Positions 1-7,513 of a stretch of 64,000 bases of DNA are shown here, piece after piece. Both the position numbers and the translations under genes were made by a program. The DNA comes from Flavobacteriales bacterium (GTDB lineage: Bacteria; Bacteroidota; Bacteroidia; Flavobacteriales_D; Crocinitomicaceae): positions 1-64,000 of the forward strand of contig CANMHB010000017.1 of the NCBI GenBank assembly GCA_947497485.1. Direction: 5' to 3'. How positions within the stretch are numbered: the stretch's first letter is position 1; each line of letters starts with the position of its first letter. The notes below the pieces were generated by a model. It had not been told where the DNA came from. It did no database searches and saw only the letters and a list, made by a program, of their open reading frames with translations.

Positions 1-83
1 AGTTTTTTGAAGAAAGGCGGTGTTTCTTGTTGGATGCGTTCTCCCATTGAAGAAAGTTCATCCCATCGTTTTTTCAGTCCCAT
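1..83 (-). CDS. Hypothetical protein, N-terminal fragment
   Basis: An ATG on the minus strand at 81-83 opens a frame without stops to the window edge. Its 27 visible residues begin MGLKKRWDELSSMGER and end in a PPFFKK stretch. It starts 12 bases after the stop of the upstream 249-residue gene on the same strand, so the two probably form an operon. I do not recognise the family, and the product is cut off by the window. Confidence 0.55.
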   Translation of the reverse strand, partial: MGLKKRWDELSSMGERIQQETPPFFKK

Positions 84-95
84 AGTCTAAAAAGA

Positions 96-845
96 TTACG
101 CTACTTCCACGATGGAAAGGGCGTTGTATGATCCGTTATTCATCGAATACTGAACGCCATTCACTTCTTGGAAAAATTCCACCATCAATAAAAACACATC
201 GGTTCCCGTTCCTGTTGGTGCAGTACCTGCCGCTAACAACAAGTCTGTTTGCGTTGCATCGATCACCAGGTTTTCCGTGTTCGTCAATTCCACGCTGTAC
301 ATGTCCGTTGCAAAATCAACTTTTGCCCAGGCACCCGAGAAAGCCATGTGCGTAGCTCCCGAAGGATACGCCACATGCAAATTCGGAACAAGCCCTTGAA
401 TTGAGATTTCACCCGCACCTGTATTCACAGAATACGGTCGGTACAACACAGCTCCCAGAATTGCTCGGTTGTTAAAGTTGAACCCCTTCAACAAATCCTT
501 TGCTGCAGGATCCACAATTGCAACCGCCACGTTTCGTTCACCACGAGCACTCGTTGTGTCCAATGCACGAATGTCAGACATCAACTTCGTCAAACGAGAA
601 GTCACCCTGCCATCAGAAGAACGCATCATCAACGTTCGAAACGCATCACGAACTAGTTTCCCTGATTTCGCAGCACTTCCGAACTCAGCTCCGTTTTCAC
701 GAGTACGTTCAAACGCAGGATCGTTTTTAATTCGTTCCGCATCAACACCACCTTTTTCACGAGCCAAGTGACCGTCTTTGGTTTTGTAGAAAGACAAATC
801 CCCGATGGTGCCTTTCAACTTAATAATGCCAATTTGCTTTGCCAT
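96..845 (-). CDS. Hypothetical protein of 249 residues, unrecognised family
   Basis: A complete frame with an ATG start and good coding character. The N-terminus reads MAKQIGIIKLKGTIGDLSFY, followed by a basic stretch rich in K, R and E to about residue 70. The C-terminal half is rich in small and aromatic residues and looks beta-rich. There is no signal peptide and no membrane segment, so a soluble cytoplasmic protein is likely. A promoter-like pair (TTTG, 18-bp spacer, TACTTTTG) and a 7-bp hairpin lie upstream. I recall similar uncharacterised proteins in Fluviicola-like genomes but cannot give a function. It probably shares an operon with the fragment downstream. Confidence 0.75.
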   Translation of the reverse strand: MAKQIGIIKLKGTIGDLSFYKTKDGHLAREKGGVDAERIKNDPAFERTRENGAEFGSAAKSGKLVRDAFRTLMMRSSDGRVTSRLTKLMSDIRALDTTSARGERNVAVAIVDPAAKDLLKGFNFNNRAILGAVLYRPYSVNTGAGEISIQGLVPNLHVAYPSGATHMAFSGAWAKVDFATDMYSVELTNTENLVIDATQTDLLLAAGTAPTGTGTDVFLLMVEFFQEVNGVQYSMNNGSYNALSIVEVA

Positions 846-876
846 TTTTAAAGTGTATTTTGGTTAATAATTCAAA

Positions 877-893
877 GTTGAGACCCTCTCAAC
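877..893 (-). promoter_or_regulatory. Leader hairpin upstream of the 249-residue gene
   Basis: Perfect 7-bp inverted repeat (GTTGAGA / TCTCAAC) around a 3-base loop, in the presumed 5' untranslated region of the leftward gene. No T-tract follows, so it is not an obvious terminator. It could be an mRNA structure or a protein-binding palindrome. Confidence 0.35.
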
Positions 894-932
894 CGACATC
901 CTTTTTTCCTCGCGAGTTGAAATCAGATGAAC

Positions 933-962
933 CAAAAGTACAGCCCAAAACCAGCATCCAAA
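933..962 (-). promoter_or_regulatory. Bacteroidota-type promoter candidate
   Basis: On the minus strand TTTG (959-962) is followed after 18 bases by TACTTTTG (933-940). This fits the known Bacteroidota pattern TTTG, about 19-21 bases, TAnnTTTG, with a slightly short spacer. It would start a transcript near 925 with a leader of about 80 nt. Confidence 0.4.
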
Positions 963-1237
963 CAACCCTAGCACCGTTCACGACACATTCTTCCGCTTCT
1001 TGCCGAACAAAACCAAATTATTAATTTTCGCACCAAAATAGACGAACCTTAAAAAGAATTGAATTTCACTTTTTAGCAATTAATATCACTCAACAGGTTT
1101 AATATTTACATTAACCGAAAAACGAGGTTAAGAAACCTATTAAATTTGTTCAGCTACAGCAAGTCTATCTTAAATCAATAGTATAGATAAAGCATAGATA
1201 GAGTATTAGCAATTACAAAACACATTAAAATTCACGA

Positions 1238-1426
1238 ATGCAAAGAATCGTCATTTATCCAAAAGACATCATGATAATTACAGGCAGAAGTGAGCGTTAT
1301 TCCCGCAACCTATTAAAGCAGATTAAATCCTCATATTCCAAACTCAAACACCAACCCCTTACCATAGATGAATTCTGTCAATATATGGGTTTTGACACAC
1401 TCAAAATAACACAACAACTCAAATAG
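1238..1426 (+). CDS. Small conserved-looking hypothetical protein (62 residues)
   Basis: Short complete frame from ATG. The product is basic, with motifs such as YPKDIMIITGRS near the N-terminus and DEFCQYMGF near the C-terminus. From memory it resembles small flavobacterial hypotheticals whose shared pattern is 'hPKD...TGRS...R.hhrqIK...fht.eEFc.y'. It could be a small helical nucleic-acid-binding protein, but that is a guess. No neighbour on the same strand suggests a function. Confidence 0.6.
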   Translation: MQRIVIYPKDIMIITGRSERYSRNLLKQIKSSYSKLKHQPLTIDEFCQYMGFDTLKITQQLK

Positions 1427-1471
1427 AAAAATAAAATTTAATGCGTTTTACCACCAAACAAATTATCCTTC

Positions 1472-1479
1472 TATCTTTG
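1472..1479 (+). promoter_or_regulatory. -7 element TATCTTTG of a candidate small RNA
   Basis: Exact match to the Bacteroidota -7 pattern TAnnTTTG. No good TTTG lies at the expected upstream distance; only a TTTTA stretch at 1446-1450. No gene on this strand follows within the next 200 bases, so it may drive an untranslated RNA. Confidence 0.35.
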
Positions 1480-1484
1480 TAATA

Positions 1485-1668
1485 GCAATAAAACGTTATT
1501 GAATTTTAGTAATTACAGTTTAATATTATTACAACATTTAGTGAACAGGTTTTCTTTTGGTTCGTAATTATTATGAAAATCAGGGAAAAGCTCCTTCAAT
1601 ATCAACCCCTAGTGGGTCAACAAAACAAACCCCTAAATCATTTGATTATCAATGTTTTAGGGGTTTTT
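1485..1668 (+). ncRNA. Candidate small structured RNA, unidentified
   Basis: A TAnnTTTG element lies just upstream and a strong terminator hairpin closes the interval. A hairpin (CAATAA, AACG loop, TTATTG) occurs at 1486-1501, right where transcription should begin. The only rightward reading frame here, 34 codons from about 1573, runs through the terminator and is not convincing. I do not recognise a known RNA family; 6S RNA was considered but not supported. Confidence 0.3.
1627..1668 (+). terminator. Terminator hairpin, possibly bidirectional
   Basis: An 11-bp perfect stem (AAACCCCTAAA at 1627-1637, TTTAGGGGTTT at 1656-1666) ends in a T-tract. An inner TTGAT/ATCAA pair may shorten the loop. 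It lies 21 bases beyond the 3' end of the leftward TIGR03643 gene, and the minus-strand side is also T-rich, so it could serve both directions. Confidence 0.6.
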
Positions 1669-1689
1669 GTTTCGTAAAATTATCCGAAA

Positions 1690-2049
1690 CTACCTCTTAC
1701 TTATTTTATTTTTCGTAATTGTTCGTTGCCTTGAACATTTAAATCGGTCGATAGTGTTGATCCTTAATTTTTGATGCTTCGTTTTACACGATTCCACTCG
1801 ATTTCTCCATAGTCGGTAACTGCTAAATTTGAGTTCTTTTTTCATTAAATTTCGCACGGCTTGTTCGTTTAAGCCAAATTGCTCTTTGATTGCATCAAAT
1901 GGTGTGCGGTCCTCCCATGCCATTTCAATGATACGATCAATGTCAAATTCGTTAATCTCTGCTTTTTCGTCAACCTTTAAAGCTGTTTTATTTGTGTATG
2001 CCAACGGTGAGGGTAAATCACTATAATAGCAGTATTGATCATTTTCCAT
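1690..2049 (-). CDS. TIGR03643 family protein
   Basis: Residues about 30-85 carry the TIGR03643 signature: DIDRIIEMAWEDRTPFDAI, then FGLNEQAVRNLMKKELK, then SSYRLWRNRV. The family is small (around 70-80 residues), has a helix-turn-helix look, and often sits beside photolyase/cryptochrome genes, DUF2256 and SDR proteins. Here those partners are at 29.4-32.2 and 37.6-38.4 kb. The 119-residue product has a longer basic C-terminal tail than usual (after KTKHQK), possibly read-through of a slightly shifted 3' end. The biochemical role is unknown; a link to light response or photorepair is inferred from family context. Confidence 0.8.
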   Translation of the reverse strand: MENDQYCYYSDLPSPLAYTNKTALKVDEKAEINEFDIDRIIEMAWEDRTPFDAIKEQFGLNEQAVRNLMKKELKFSSYRLWRNRVESCKTKHQKLRINTIDRFKCSRQRTITKNKISKR

Positions 2050-2136
2050 ACTTTAAAAACAAGTTAAGTATTTGTTTTGTTTGGTAACTTTTTCTGATTC
2101 AATCTCGTTTGTTGAATTGATTGAAAATTCTGATAA

Positions 2137-2697
2137 ATGAAGCCGTTTGTTATTTTATTTATGCTTTTGTGTTTTACATTCGTTAAATCTCAAAGCAAAT
2201 TGGATTCCCTTAAAACTAAGTTCCGAAATTTTGAATTGAGTTTTGGTCAGTCTTTGTTGTTTATCTCAAATTCAAAGCAAACCAATATTATCAACAATGA
2301 AGCAATTGTAATTCCCACTAGCGCTATTTTATTTTCTGCCGAATTTCGTCCAGATAAGTTCATTCGAATTCCTGTGTTTTTGAATTTAGCAACCGAATCA
2401 AAACAATTTATAGTTAACGGACAGCTAATAAATGAAAAGGCATCCCCAACACTTGGAACCGGGGCCTTATTTAAAGCATTTCAAATTAAACTTGACGAGA
2501 AATCTAAAATGGAGTTTGAAATTGGTCCGTTGGCAAGTTTTCTGTTTGATACAAAAAATTCCATTCGTGTTGCGCCTATCATTGCAGGAAGAATTAAAAT
2601 TCTGCGTGGTGAAAATTTCATAATGTATATCGGAACAAGTTATAGTTTTGGAATTAATGCACTCGGATTGCTCTACGGAACGGGAACTTCGTTTTAA
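2137..2697 (+). CDS. Secreted, probable outer-membrane beta-barrel protein
   Basis: Starts at ATG with a clear signal peptide: MKP followed by a hydrophobic core and cleavage after FVKSQ, near residue 19. The mature part alternates hydrophobic and polar residues as in beta-strands and ends with a C-terminal Phe (GTGTSF), typical of outer-membrane barrels. At about 167 mature residues it would be a small barrel of roughly eight strands. The family is not recognised. It is divergent from the TIGR03643 gene and 85 bases upstream of hpt-adk. Confidence 0.6.
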   Translation: MKPFVILFMLLCFTFVKSQSKLDSLKTKFRNFELSFGQSLLFISNSKQTNIINNEAIVIPTSAILFSAEFRPDKFIRIPVFLNLATESKQFIVNGQLINEKASPTLGTGALFKAFQIKLDEKSKMEFEIGPLASFLFDTKNSIRVAPIIAGRIKILRGENFIMYIGTSYSFGINALGLLYGTGTSF

Positions 2698-2764
2698 TTA
2701 ACAATTTCATAAACGTCGGGTTTTTAATCTTTGATTACCTGTTTTTAATTACCACTTAAAATCG

Positions 2765-2772
2765 TAATTTTG
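2765..2772 (+). promoter_or_regulatory. -7 element TAATTTTG upstream of hpt-adk
   Basis: Exact TAnnTTTG match ending 10 bases before the start codon, which implies a very short or absent leader. A TTTG occurs further upstream but the spacer is longer than the usual 19-21 bases. Confidence 0.4.
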
Positions 2773-2782
2773 CACCTCAGTT

Positions 2783-3901
2783 ATGACAAAAGAGGTTCAG
2801 ATACACGACAAATTGTTTTCCATTTTTATTCCAGAAGATCAAATCGCTGCTGAAGTAAAAAAAATGGCCAAGCAGCTAGAAGCCGATTATCAAGGAAAAG
2901 ATATTTTGTTAATCGCAATTCTGAATGGTGCATTTATGTTCGCTGCCGACATAATCAAGTCAATTAAACGAGAAGCCGAAATTACCTTTGTTAAGGTTAG
3001 TTCATACAAAGGAACTCAAACAACAGGGCGAGTTGATGAACTTATCGGATTGAACAATGTGATGGAAAATCGGCACGTAATCGTAATCGAAGACATTGTT
3101 GATACTGGAATTACAATTGATAAAGTAATTTCGTTGATCAAGGCAAATAACCCATCATCCGTTGAAGTGTGTACACTTTTGTTTAAGCCGGAAGCCTTTC
3201 GTGGTAAAAATAAGCCAAAGTATATTTGCTTTGAAATCCAGAATAAATTTGTAGTTGGTTATGGGCTTGATTACAATGAACTGGGAAGAAATTTAAAAGA
3301 ATTATATCAATTAAATAAGAATAGTATGTTAAACATCGTATTATTTGGCCCTCCGGGTGCAGGAAAAGGAACGCAATCTGAACGTTTAATAGCAAAATAT
3401 GATTTAGTGCATTTATCCACAGGTGATATTTTTCGATCGAACATAAAAGGAGAAACGGATCTTGGTAAATTGGCTAAAAGTTACATGGATCAAGGAAAGT
3501 TGGTGCCAGATTCCGTTACAATTGACATGTTGCGTTCAGAAGTTTTGAAGCACGAAAATGCGAAAGGTTTCATTTTTGATGGGTTCCCAAGAACTAACGC
3601 TCAAGCCGAGGCTTTGGATCAGTTTTTAACATCTTTGAATACTTCAATTTCGCTGATGGTTGCGCTAGAGGTAGAAGAAATGGAGTTGAAAACGCGCTTA
3701 TTGAAACGAGCAGAAGTTAGCGGAAGGGCAGATGATGCAAATCCTGAAGTTATTGCCAATCGCATTTCGGTTTATAATAATGAGACGGCTCCGGTAAAAT
3801 CGTTTTATCAAAAACAAAATAAATTTGTCGCAATCGATGGCATTGGTTCCATTGATGACATCACTCAGCGGATTTTTGCAGCGATTGATCCGCACCATTA
3901 A
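2783..3901 (+). CDS. adk: Bifunctional hypoxanthine phosphoribosyltransferase / adenylate kinase
   Basis: Two enzymes are fused in one frame. Residues 1-180 are a type I phosphoribosyltransferase; the PRPP loop [13 protein letters not shown] is at about 99-111. It should make IMP/GMP from hypoxanthine or guanine and PRPP. From residue 182 follows a complete adenylate kinase with its own internal Met, P-loop [10 protein letters not shown] at about 189-198 and DGFPRT further on. The LID is the short, non-zinc type. Each part has the usual length of its free-standing family. The arrangement is known from flavobacteria, where adenylate kinases of about 370-390 residues are annotated. It links purine salvage with AMP/ADP interconversion. 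Five bases separate it from obg, so the genes are co-transcribed. Confidence 0.95.
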   Translation: MTKEVQIHDKLFSIFIPEDQIAAEVKKMAKQLEADYQGKDILLIAILNGAFMFAADIIKSIKREAEITFVKVSSYKGTQTTGRVDELIGLNNVMENRHVIVIEDIVDTGITIDKVISLIKANNPSSVEVCTLLFKPEAFRGKNKPKYICFEIQNKFVVGYGLDYNELGRNLKELYQLNKNSMLNIVLFGPPGAGKGTQSERLIAKYDLVHLSTGDIFRSNIKGETDLGKLAKSYMDQGKLVPDSVTIDMLRSEVLKHENAKGFIFDGFPRTNAQAEALDQFLTSLNTSISLMVALEVEEMELKTRLLKRAEVSGRADDANPEVIANRISVYNNETAPVKSFYQKQNKFVAIDGIGSIDDITQRIFAAIDPHH

Positions 3902-3906
3902 CAAAT

Positions 3907-4899
3907 ATGGCTTCTGATAATTTTGTTGACTACGTCAAAATACATTGCACTTCTGGTAATGGAGGAGGAGGATCTACGCATTTTCGCCGTGAAAAATATA
4001 TTCCAAAAGGAGGTCCAGATGGTGGAGATGGTGGACGTGGAGGACATGTAATTATTCGAGGTAACAAACAACTTTGGACCTTACTTCACCTTAAGTTTCA
4101 AAAGCACATCAAGGCGGGCCATGGTGCTCATGGTTCTGGAAATTTGAAAACAGGTTCGCAAGGGGAAGATGTTTACATTGAAGTTCCTTTGGGAACAATT
4201 TCTAAGGATGCAGAAAGTGGCGAAATAGAATTTGAAATTACTGAAGACGGTGAGGAATTCATTATTCAACGCGGTGGAAAAGGAGGGATGGGAAACAACC
4301 ATTTTAAATCTGCAACGAATCAAACTCCGCGTTATGCTCAACCGGGTGAATCTGGTGCGGAAGGCTGGAAAATTTTGGAATTAAAAGTACTTGCTGACGT
4401 CGGATTAGTAGGGTTTCCGAATGCTGGAAAAAGCACCTTATTATCTGTTCTTTCTGCTGCCAAGCCAGAGATTGGAGCTTACCCATTTACAACTTTGCGC
4501 CCAAATTTAGGGATTGTTTCTTATCGTGATTATCGTTCATTTATCATGGCGGATATTCCCGGAATCATTGAAGGTGCCCACGCAGGAAAGGGCTTAGGTT
4601 TGCGCTTTTTAAGACACATTGAGCGTAATTCGCTCCTACTTTTTATGATTCCTGCAGATTCAGATGATATCAAAAAGGAATATGATATTCTATTGAATGA
4701 ACTCAAGCAATATAATCCTGAGCTTTTGCATAAAGAACGACTTTTGGCAATCACCAAATCAGATATGTTAGACCAGGAATTGGAGAAGGAGCTTAAAAAA
4801 GATTTGCCAAAAATTCCTTTCGTATTTATTTCTTCCGTTGCTCAAAAGGGTTTGGTGGAGCTAAAAGATTTGATTTGGAAGCATTTGAATAATGATTAA
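3907..4899 (+). CDS. obg: GTPase Obg
   Basis: The N-terminal glycine-rich Obg fold (residues 1-160, with repeats such as [12 protein letters not shown]) is followed by a TRAFAC GTPase domain: G1 GFPNAGKST at about 169-177, G3 DIPG, G4 TKSD. It lacks the C-terminal OCT domain, as expected for its 330 residues. Obg proteins act in 50S ribosome maturation and stress control in the cytoplasm. It sits 5 bases after hpt-adk and overlaps the next gene by 8 bases, so hpt-adk, obg, PAP2 and crcB look like one operon. Linkage of a purine-nucleotide kinase and Obg is common in Bacteroidota. Confidence 0.97.
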   Translation: MASDNFVDYVKIHCTSGNGGGGSTHFRREKYIPKGGPDGGDGGRGGHVIIRGNKQLWTLLHLKFQKHIKAGHGAHGSGNLKTGSQGEDVYIEVPLGTISKDAESGEIEFEITEDGEEFIIQRGGKGGMGNNHFKSATNQTPRYAQPGESGAEGWKILELKVLADVGLVGFPNAGKSTLLSVLSAAKPEIGAYPFTTLRPNLGIVSYRDYRSFIMADIPGIIEGAHAGKGLGLRFLRHIERNSLLLFMIPADSDDIKKEYDILLNELKQYNPELLHKERLLAITKSDMLDQELEKELKKDLPKIPFVFISSVAQKGLVELKDLIWKHLNND

Positions 4900-5479
4900 T
4901 TGGCTTGAATCCATAGATCGTTCACTACTCCTTTTCATTAATGGGATTCATACACCATTTCTCGATGAAATAATGTGGTTTTTTTCAGGAAAACTCAGTT
5001 TGACTCCTTTGTATTTAATTTTACTTTTTCTTATAAAAAAGGAATATTCTTGGAGAAATTTTGGACTAATTTGTTTTGGGGTATTTTTAACCATTTTAAT
5101 AGCCGATCAAACATCCGTTCATTTGTTCAAAGAGTTTTTTCAGCGTTATCGTCCATCGCATAACCTTGAAATATGTAACAAACTGCATTTTTATGAAACA
5201 AAGCCAGGAGAATTTTATCGAGGAGGAACTTATGGATTCATTTCTTCACACGCTGCAAACTATTTTGGAATGGTTGGGTTCATTCTACCTTTATTTTCGA
5301 AGAAATACAATTGGTTGAAAGTTTTTATCCTAGTCGTTGGAATTACAGTTGGATTGAGCCGCGTATATTTGGGAGTTCATTATCCTTCAGATGTATTTCT
5401 GGGTGCTGTTATCGGTTTGCTTATTGGTTGGAGCATTTATTATTTTCTCTATCGACGATATAAATTCGAAAATGTATGA
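4892..5479 (+). CDS. PAP2-family membrane phosphatase
   Basis: An integral membrane protein with five or six hydrophobic segments and the three PAP2 motifs: [12 protein letters not shown] (KxxxxxxRP), SSHAAN (PSGH-like, with SSHA here) and [12 protein letters not shown] (SRxxxxxHxxxD). Family members dephosphorylate lipid phosphates such as undecaprenyl diphosphate or phosphatidyl phosphates at the outer face of the inner membrane. The substrate cannot be told from sequence. A dedicated uppP (BacA type) is present at 41.8 kb, so this one may be a second C55-PP phosphatase or a phospholipid phosphatase. It overlaps obg by 8 bases and crcB by 4. Confidence 0.88.
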   Translation: MINWLESIDRSLLLFINGIHTPFLDEIMWFFSGKLSLTPLYLILLFLIKKEYSWRNFGLICFGVFLTILIADQTSVHLFKEFFQRYRPSHNLEICNKLHFYETKPGEFYRGGTYGFISSHAANYFGMVGFILPLFSKKYNWLKVFILVVGITVGLSRVYLGVHYPSDVFLGAVIGLLIGWSIYYFLYRRYKFENV

Positions 5480-5829
5480 ATTGGTTCTTAGTTTTTTTAG
5501 GTGGTGGAATTGGAAGTGTGCTGCGTTTTGGCATCGGTCAGATTCACATTCTAAAACAAATTTCATTTCCATGGGCGACCTTACTTTCTAATATTCTTGC
5601 TTGCTTGTTGTTCATCTTGTTTTTATCCTATGTCCAGAAAACTCCTAAAATTGAATGGCTACAACCTTTTTTATTGGTTGGAATTTGCGGTGGATTCAGC
5701 ACTTTTAGTACTTTTTCCTATGAAAATTACCAGCTTTTTCAATCAGGAAATTATCTCTTTCTAATTACAAATATTATCGTTTCCATATCCGTGGGAATGG
5801 GAAGTTTTATGATATTGAAGTTGAATTAG
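5476..5829 (+). CDS. crcB: Fluoride ion channel CrcB/Fluc
   Basis: A 117-residue, four-helix membrane protein of typical Fluc size. It carries GGGIGSVLRFGIG in the first helix, an Asn-containing second helix (SNILACLLF) and the family signature GGFSTFSTFSYE in the third. Fluc channels work as antiparallel dimers that export fluoride. Its ATG overlaps the TGA of the preceding PAP2 gene (ATGA), so it is translationally coupled. No fluoride riboswitch is visible, which fits its internal operon position. Confidence 0.93.
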   Translation: MNWFLVFLGGGIGSVLRFGIGQIHILKQISFPWATLLSNILACLLFILFLSYVQKTPKIEWLQPFLLVGICGGFSTFSTFSYENYQLFQSGNYLFLITNIIVSISVGMGSFMILKLN

Positions 5830-5861
5830 AAAATTTTGAATTTAATGCATTGAATTAAAAT

Positions 5862-5889
5862 TTTGGAGATTTATAAAACCATAAATTTG
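5862..5889 (+). promoter_or_regulatory. Promoter candidate for thiL
   Basis: TTTG (5862-5865), a 16-base spacer, then TAAATTTG (5882-5889), an exact TAnnTTTG. The spacer is shorter than ideal. The gap after crcB and this element suggest thiL is transcribed separately. Confidence 0.4.
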
Positions 5890-5908
5890 CAAACAATCGA
5901 ATTAATAA

Positions 5909-6943
5909 ATGGAAAATAAAAAGTTACGTGATTTAGCTGAGCTGGGCGAGTTTGGACTCATTGATGTTCTCACACAGGATTTTCAATTAAAAAATAAAAA
6001 TTCAATTTTCGGTATCGGAGATGATGCGGCTGAGATTCGAATAAATGAAGAAGAGTCACTTCTTGTTTCGACAGATACGTTGGTAGAGGGTATACATTTC
6101 AATTTAATGTATATGCCACTTAAATTTTTGGGTTATAAGGCTGTTGCAGTTAATGTTTCAGACATATGTGCAATGAATGGAAAAGCTGAACAAATAACGG
6201 TTTCTATTGCAGTTTCAAGTCGTTTCCCAGTGGAAGCTTTGGAAGAGTTGTACGAGGGAATTCATGCTGCTTGCGAGCATTATCAAATAGACTTAATTGG
6301 AGGTGATACGACATCTTCCTTATCTGGTCTGATGATCTCGATAACGGCAATTGGAAGAGTAAATAAGAATTCAATTGCTTATCGAAGCGGAGCAAAAGAG
6401 AATGATTTGATAGTTGTTTCTGGTGATTTAGGTGCTTCCTATTTAGGTTTACAGGTTTTGGAACGTGAGAAGGAAGTTTTTAAAACCAATCCGAATATTC
6501 AGCCAAAATTAGATGGGTATGATTATTTGGTTGGACGGCAACTAAAACCCGAGGCAAGAATTGATGTTGTAGATCAATTATCCAAAGCTGGAGTAATTCC
6601 TACTTCAATGATTGATATTTCAGATGGATTAGCTTCAGAACTTATGCATATTGCGAAATCGAGTACTTGTTCGGTAAGCATCTATTCTGAAAAAATACCT
6701 TTTGATGAGAAGACATCCTTGACCGCAATCGATTTTAATTTAGATCCAATTACCTGCGCTCTGAATGGTGGGGAAGATTACGAGCTTTTATTCACAATTA
6801 GTCAAAACGATTTTGAAAAAATAAAAACAAATCCCAACTTATCAGTAATTGGACACATTACATCAAAAGATTCAGGAAACTTGCTTATTGATAAAAATGG
6901 AACCGCAGTAAATTTGAAAGCACAGGGCTGGAAACATTTTTAA
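5909..6943 (+). CDS. thiL: Thiamine-monophosphate kinase
   Basis: ThiL phosphorylates thiamine monophosphate to the cofactor thiamine diphosphate with ATP. Family motifs are present: FGLIDVL near residue 15, GIGDDAAEI (metal-binding GDDxA), STDTLVEGIHF, AVNVSDICAMNG, GGDTTSS, GDLGAS and the late NGGEDYELLF. The 344 residues are close to the family norm in Bacteroidota. ThDP is needed by SucA, also encoded in this window. The stop codon abuts the stop of the convergent SPOR gene without a spacer. Confidence 0.96.
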   Translation: MENKKLRDLAELGEFGLIDVLTQDFQLKNKNSIFGIGDDAAEIRINEEESLLVSTDTLVEGIHFNLMYMPLKFLGYKAVAVNVSDICAMNGKAEQITVSIAVSSRFPVEALEELYEGIHAACEHYQIDLIGGDTTSSLSGLMISITAIGRVNKNSIAYRSGAKENDLIVVSGDLGASYLGLQVLEREKEVFKTNPNIQPKLDGYDYLVGRQLKPEARIDVVDQLSKAGVIPTSMIDISDGLASELMHIAKSSTCSVSIYSEKIPFDEKTSLTAIDFNLDPITCALNGGEDYELLFTISQNDFEKIKTNPNLSVIGHITSKDSGNLLIDKNGTAVNLKAQGWKHF

Positions 6944-7309
6944 TTAGTCAACTCTTGGTAAATTAATTTGTTCGCGATGAACAATATTCAGCGTGTAAGC
7001 CCCTTGCAGTTTTTCAGCAAAACTTTGAGCTTCAATTTGGGTCCTAAAATCACCAACCTTTAAATTGAAATATGGTGCATCAAAGTTCATATAAGTGTCA
7101 ATTTTCGGATAGGAACTAACAAAGCGATTTCTTACTTCTTCAACTAATTTTTTATCTGGATCAAAGCAGATTTGAACGCGATAACCCGAAATAGTTTTAT
7201 TTTTCTTTTGCACTAAATAACTATCAATCCTCAGGTCTTGTCGAATATTAACTTGACTGATTAAAGAAAAAGAAGATAAAAGAATAAGTAGGAAAATCAA
7301 TTTTATCAT
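6944..7309 (-). CDS. SPOR-domain exported protein
   Basis: A signal peptide (from MIKLIFLLILL to SLIS/QVN) is followed by a single small domain with the SPOR pattern: GYRVQICFD, then PYFNLKVGDFRTQIEAQSF. SPOR domains bind denuded septal peptidoglycan, so a periplasmic or cell-division-site protein is likely. I chose the Met at 7309; an ATG four codons upstream (7321) adds MLLV and cannot be excluded. With about 120 residues it is essentially just the domain, with no membrane anchor left after cleavage. It is convergent with thiL. Confidence 0.8.
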   Translation of the reverse strand: MIKLIFLLILLSSFSLISQVNIRQDLRIDSYLVQKKNKTISGYRVQICFDPDKKLVEEVRNRFVSSYPKIDTYMNFDAPYFNLKVGDFRTQIEAQSFAEKLQGAYTLNIVHREQINLPRVD

Positions 7310-7447
7310 TACCAAAAGCATTTATTAATCAAAATTAAAATCTTTGTTAATCAAATGTTTAAAAGCGCACTTATTTAGAATCATTTTAAATTAGTGTAAT
7401 TTCGTTGAATTTTGTCATAAAAGTGTCATTCGATTATCTGATTCTTA

Positions 7448-7455
7448 TAATTTTG
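7448..7455 (+). promoter_or_regulatory. -7 element TAATTTTG upstream of actA
   Basis: Exact TAnnTTTG about 60 bases before the actA start. A weaker alternative further down (TTTG at 7452-7455, 17 bases, TAATTTCG at 7473-7480) is also possible. One of these probably drives the long act-cox operon. Confidence 0.35.
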
Positions 7456-7513
7456 TTCCCGTTAAAATGCGTTAATTTCGCAAAAAATTAGTTAGAATTT
7501 AGTAATTATTTTC

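Larger units (their letters stand above)
846..1237. other. 392-base intergenic region
   Basis: No convincing gene is seen here. The left part holds the promoter-like elements and 5' leader of the leftward 249-residue gene. The right part is A+T-rich and leads into the small rightward gene at 1238. No tRNA or strong terminator was recognised. Confidence 0.5.

Noticed and set aside
1477..1536. Outer stem TTGTAATA / TATTACAA around the start of the candidate small RNA
   Set aside because: The left arm overlaps the -7 element and would not be in the transcript, so this pairing is probably coincidental.
1573..1677. 34-codon plus-strand ORF across the terminator
   Set aside because: It reads through the hairpin and its T-tract, lacks a recognisable product and is more likely non-coding.
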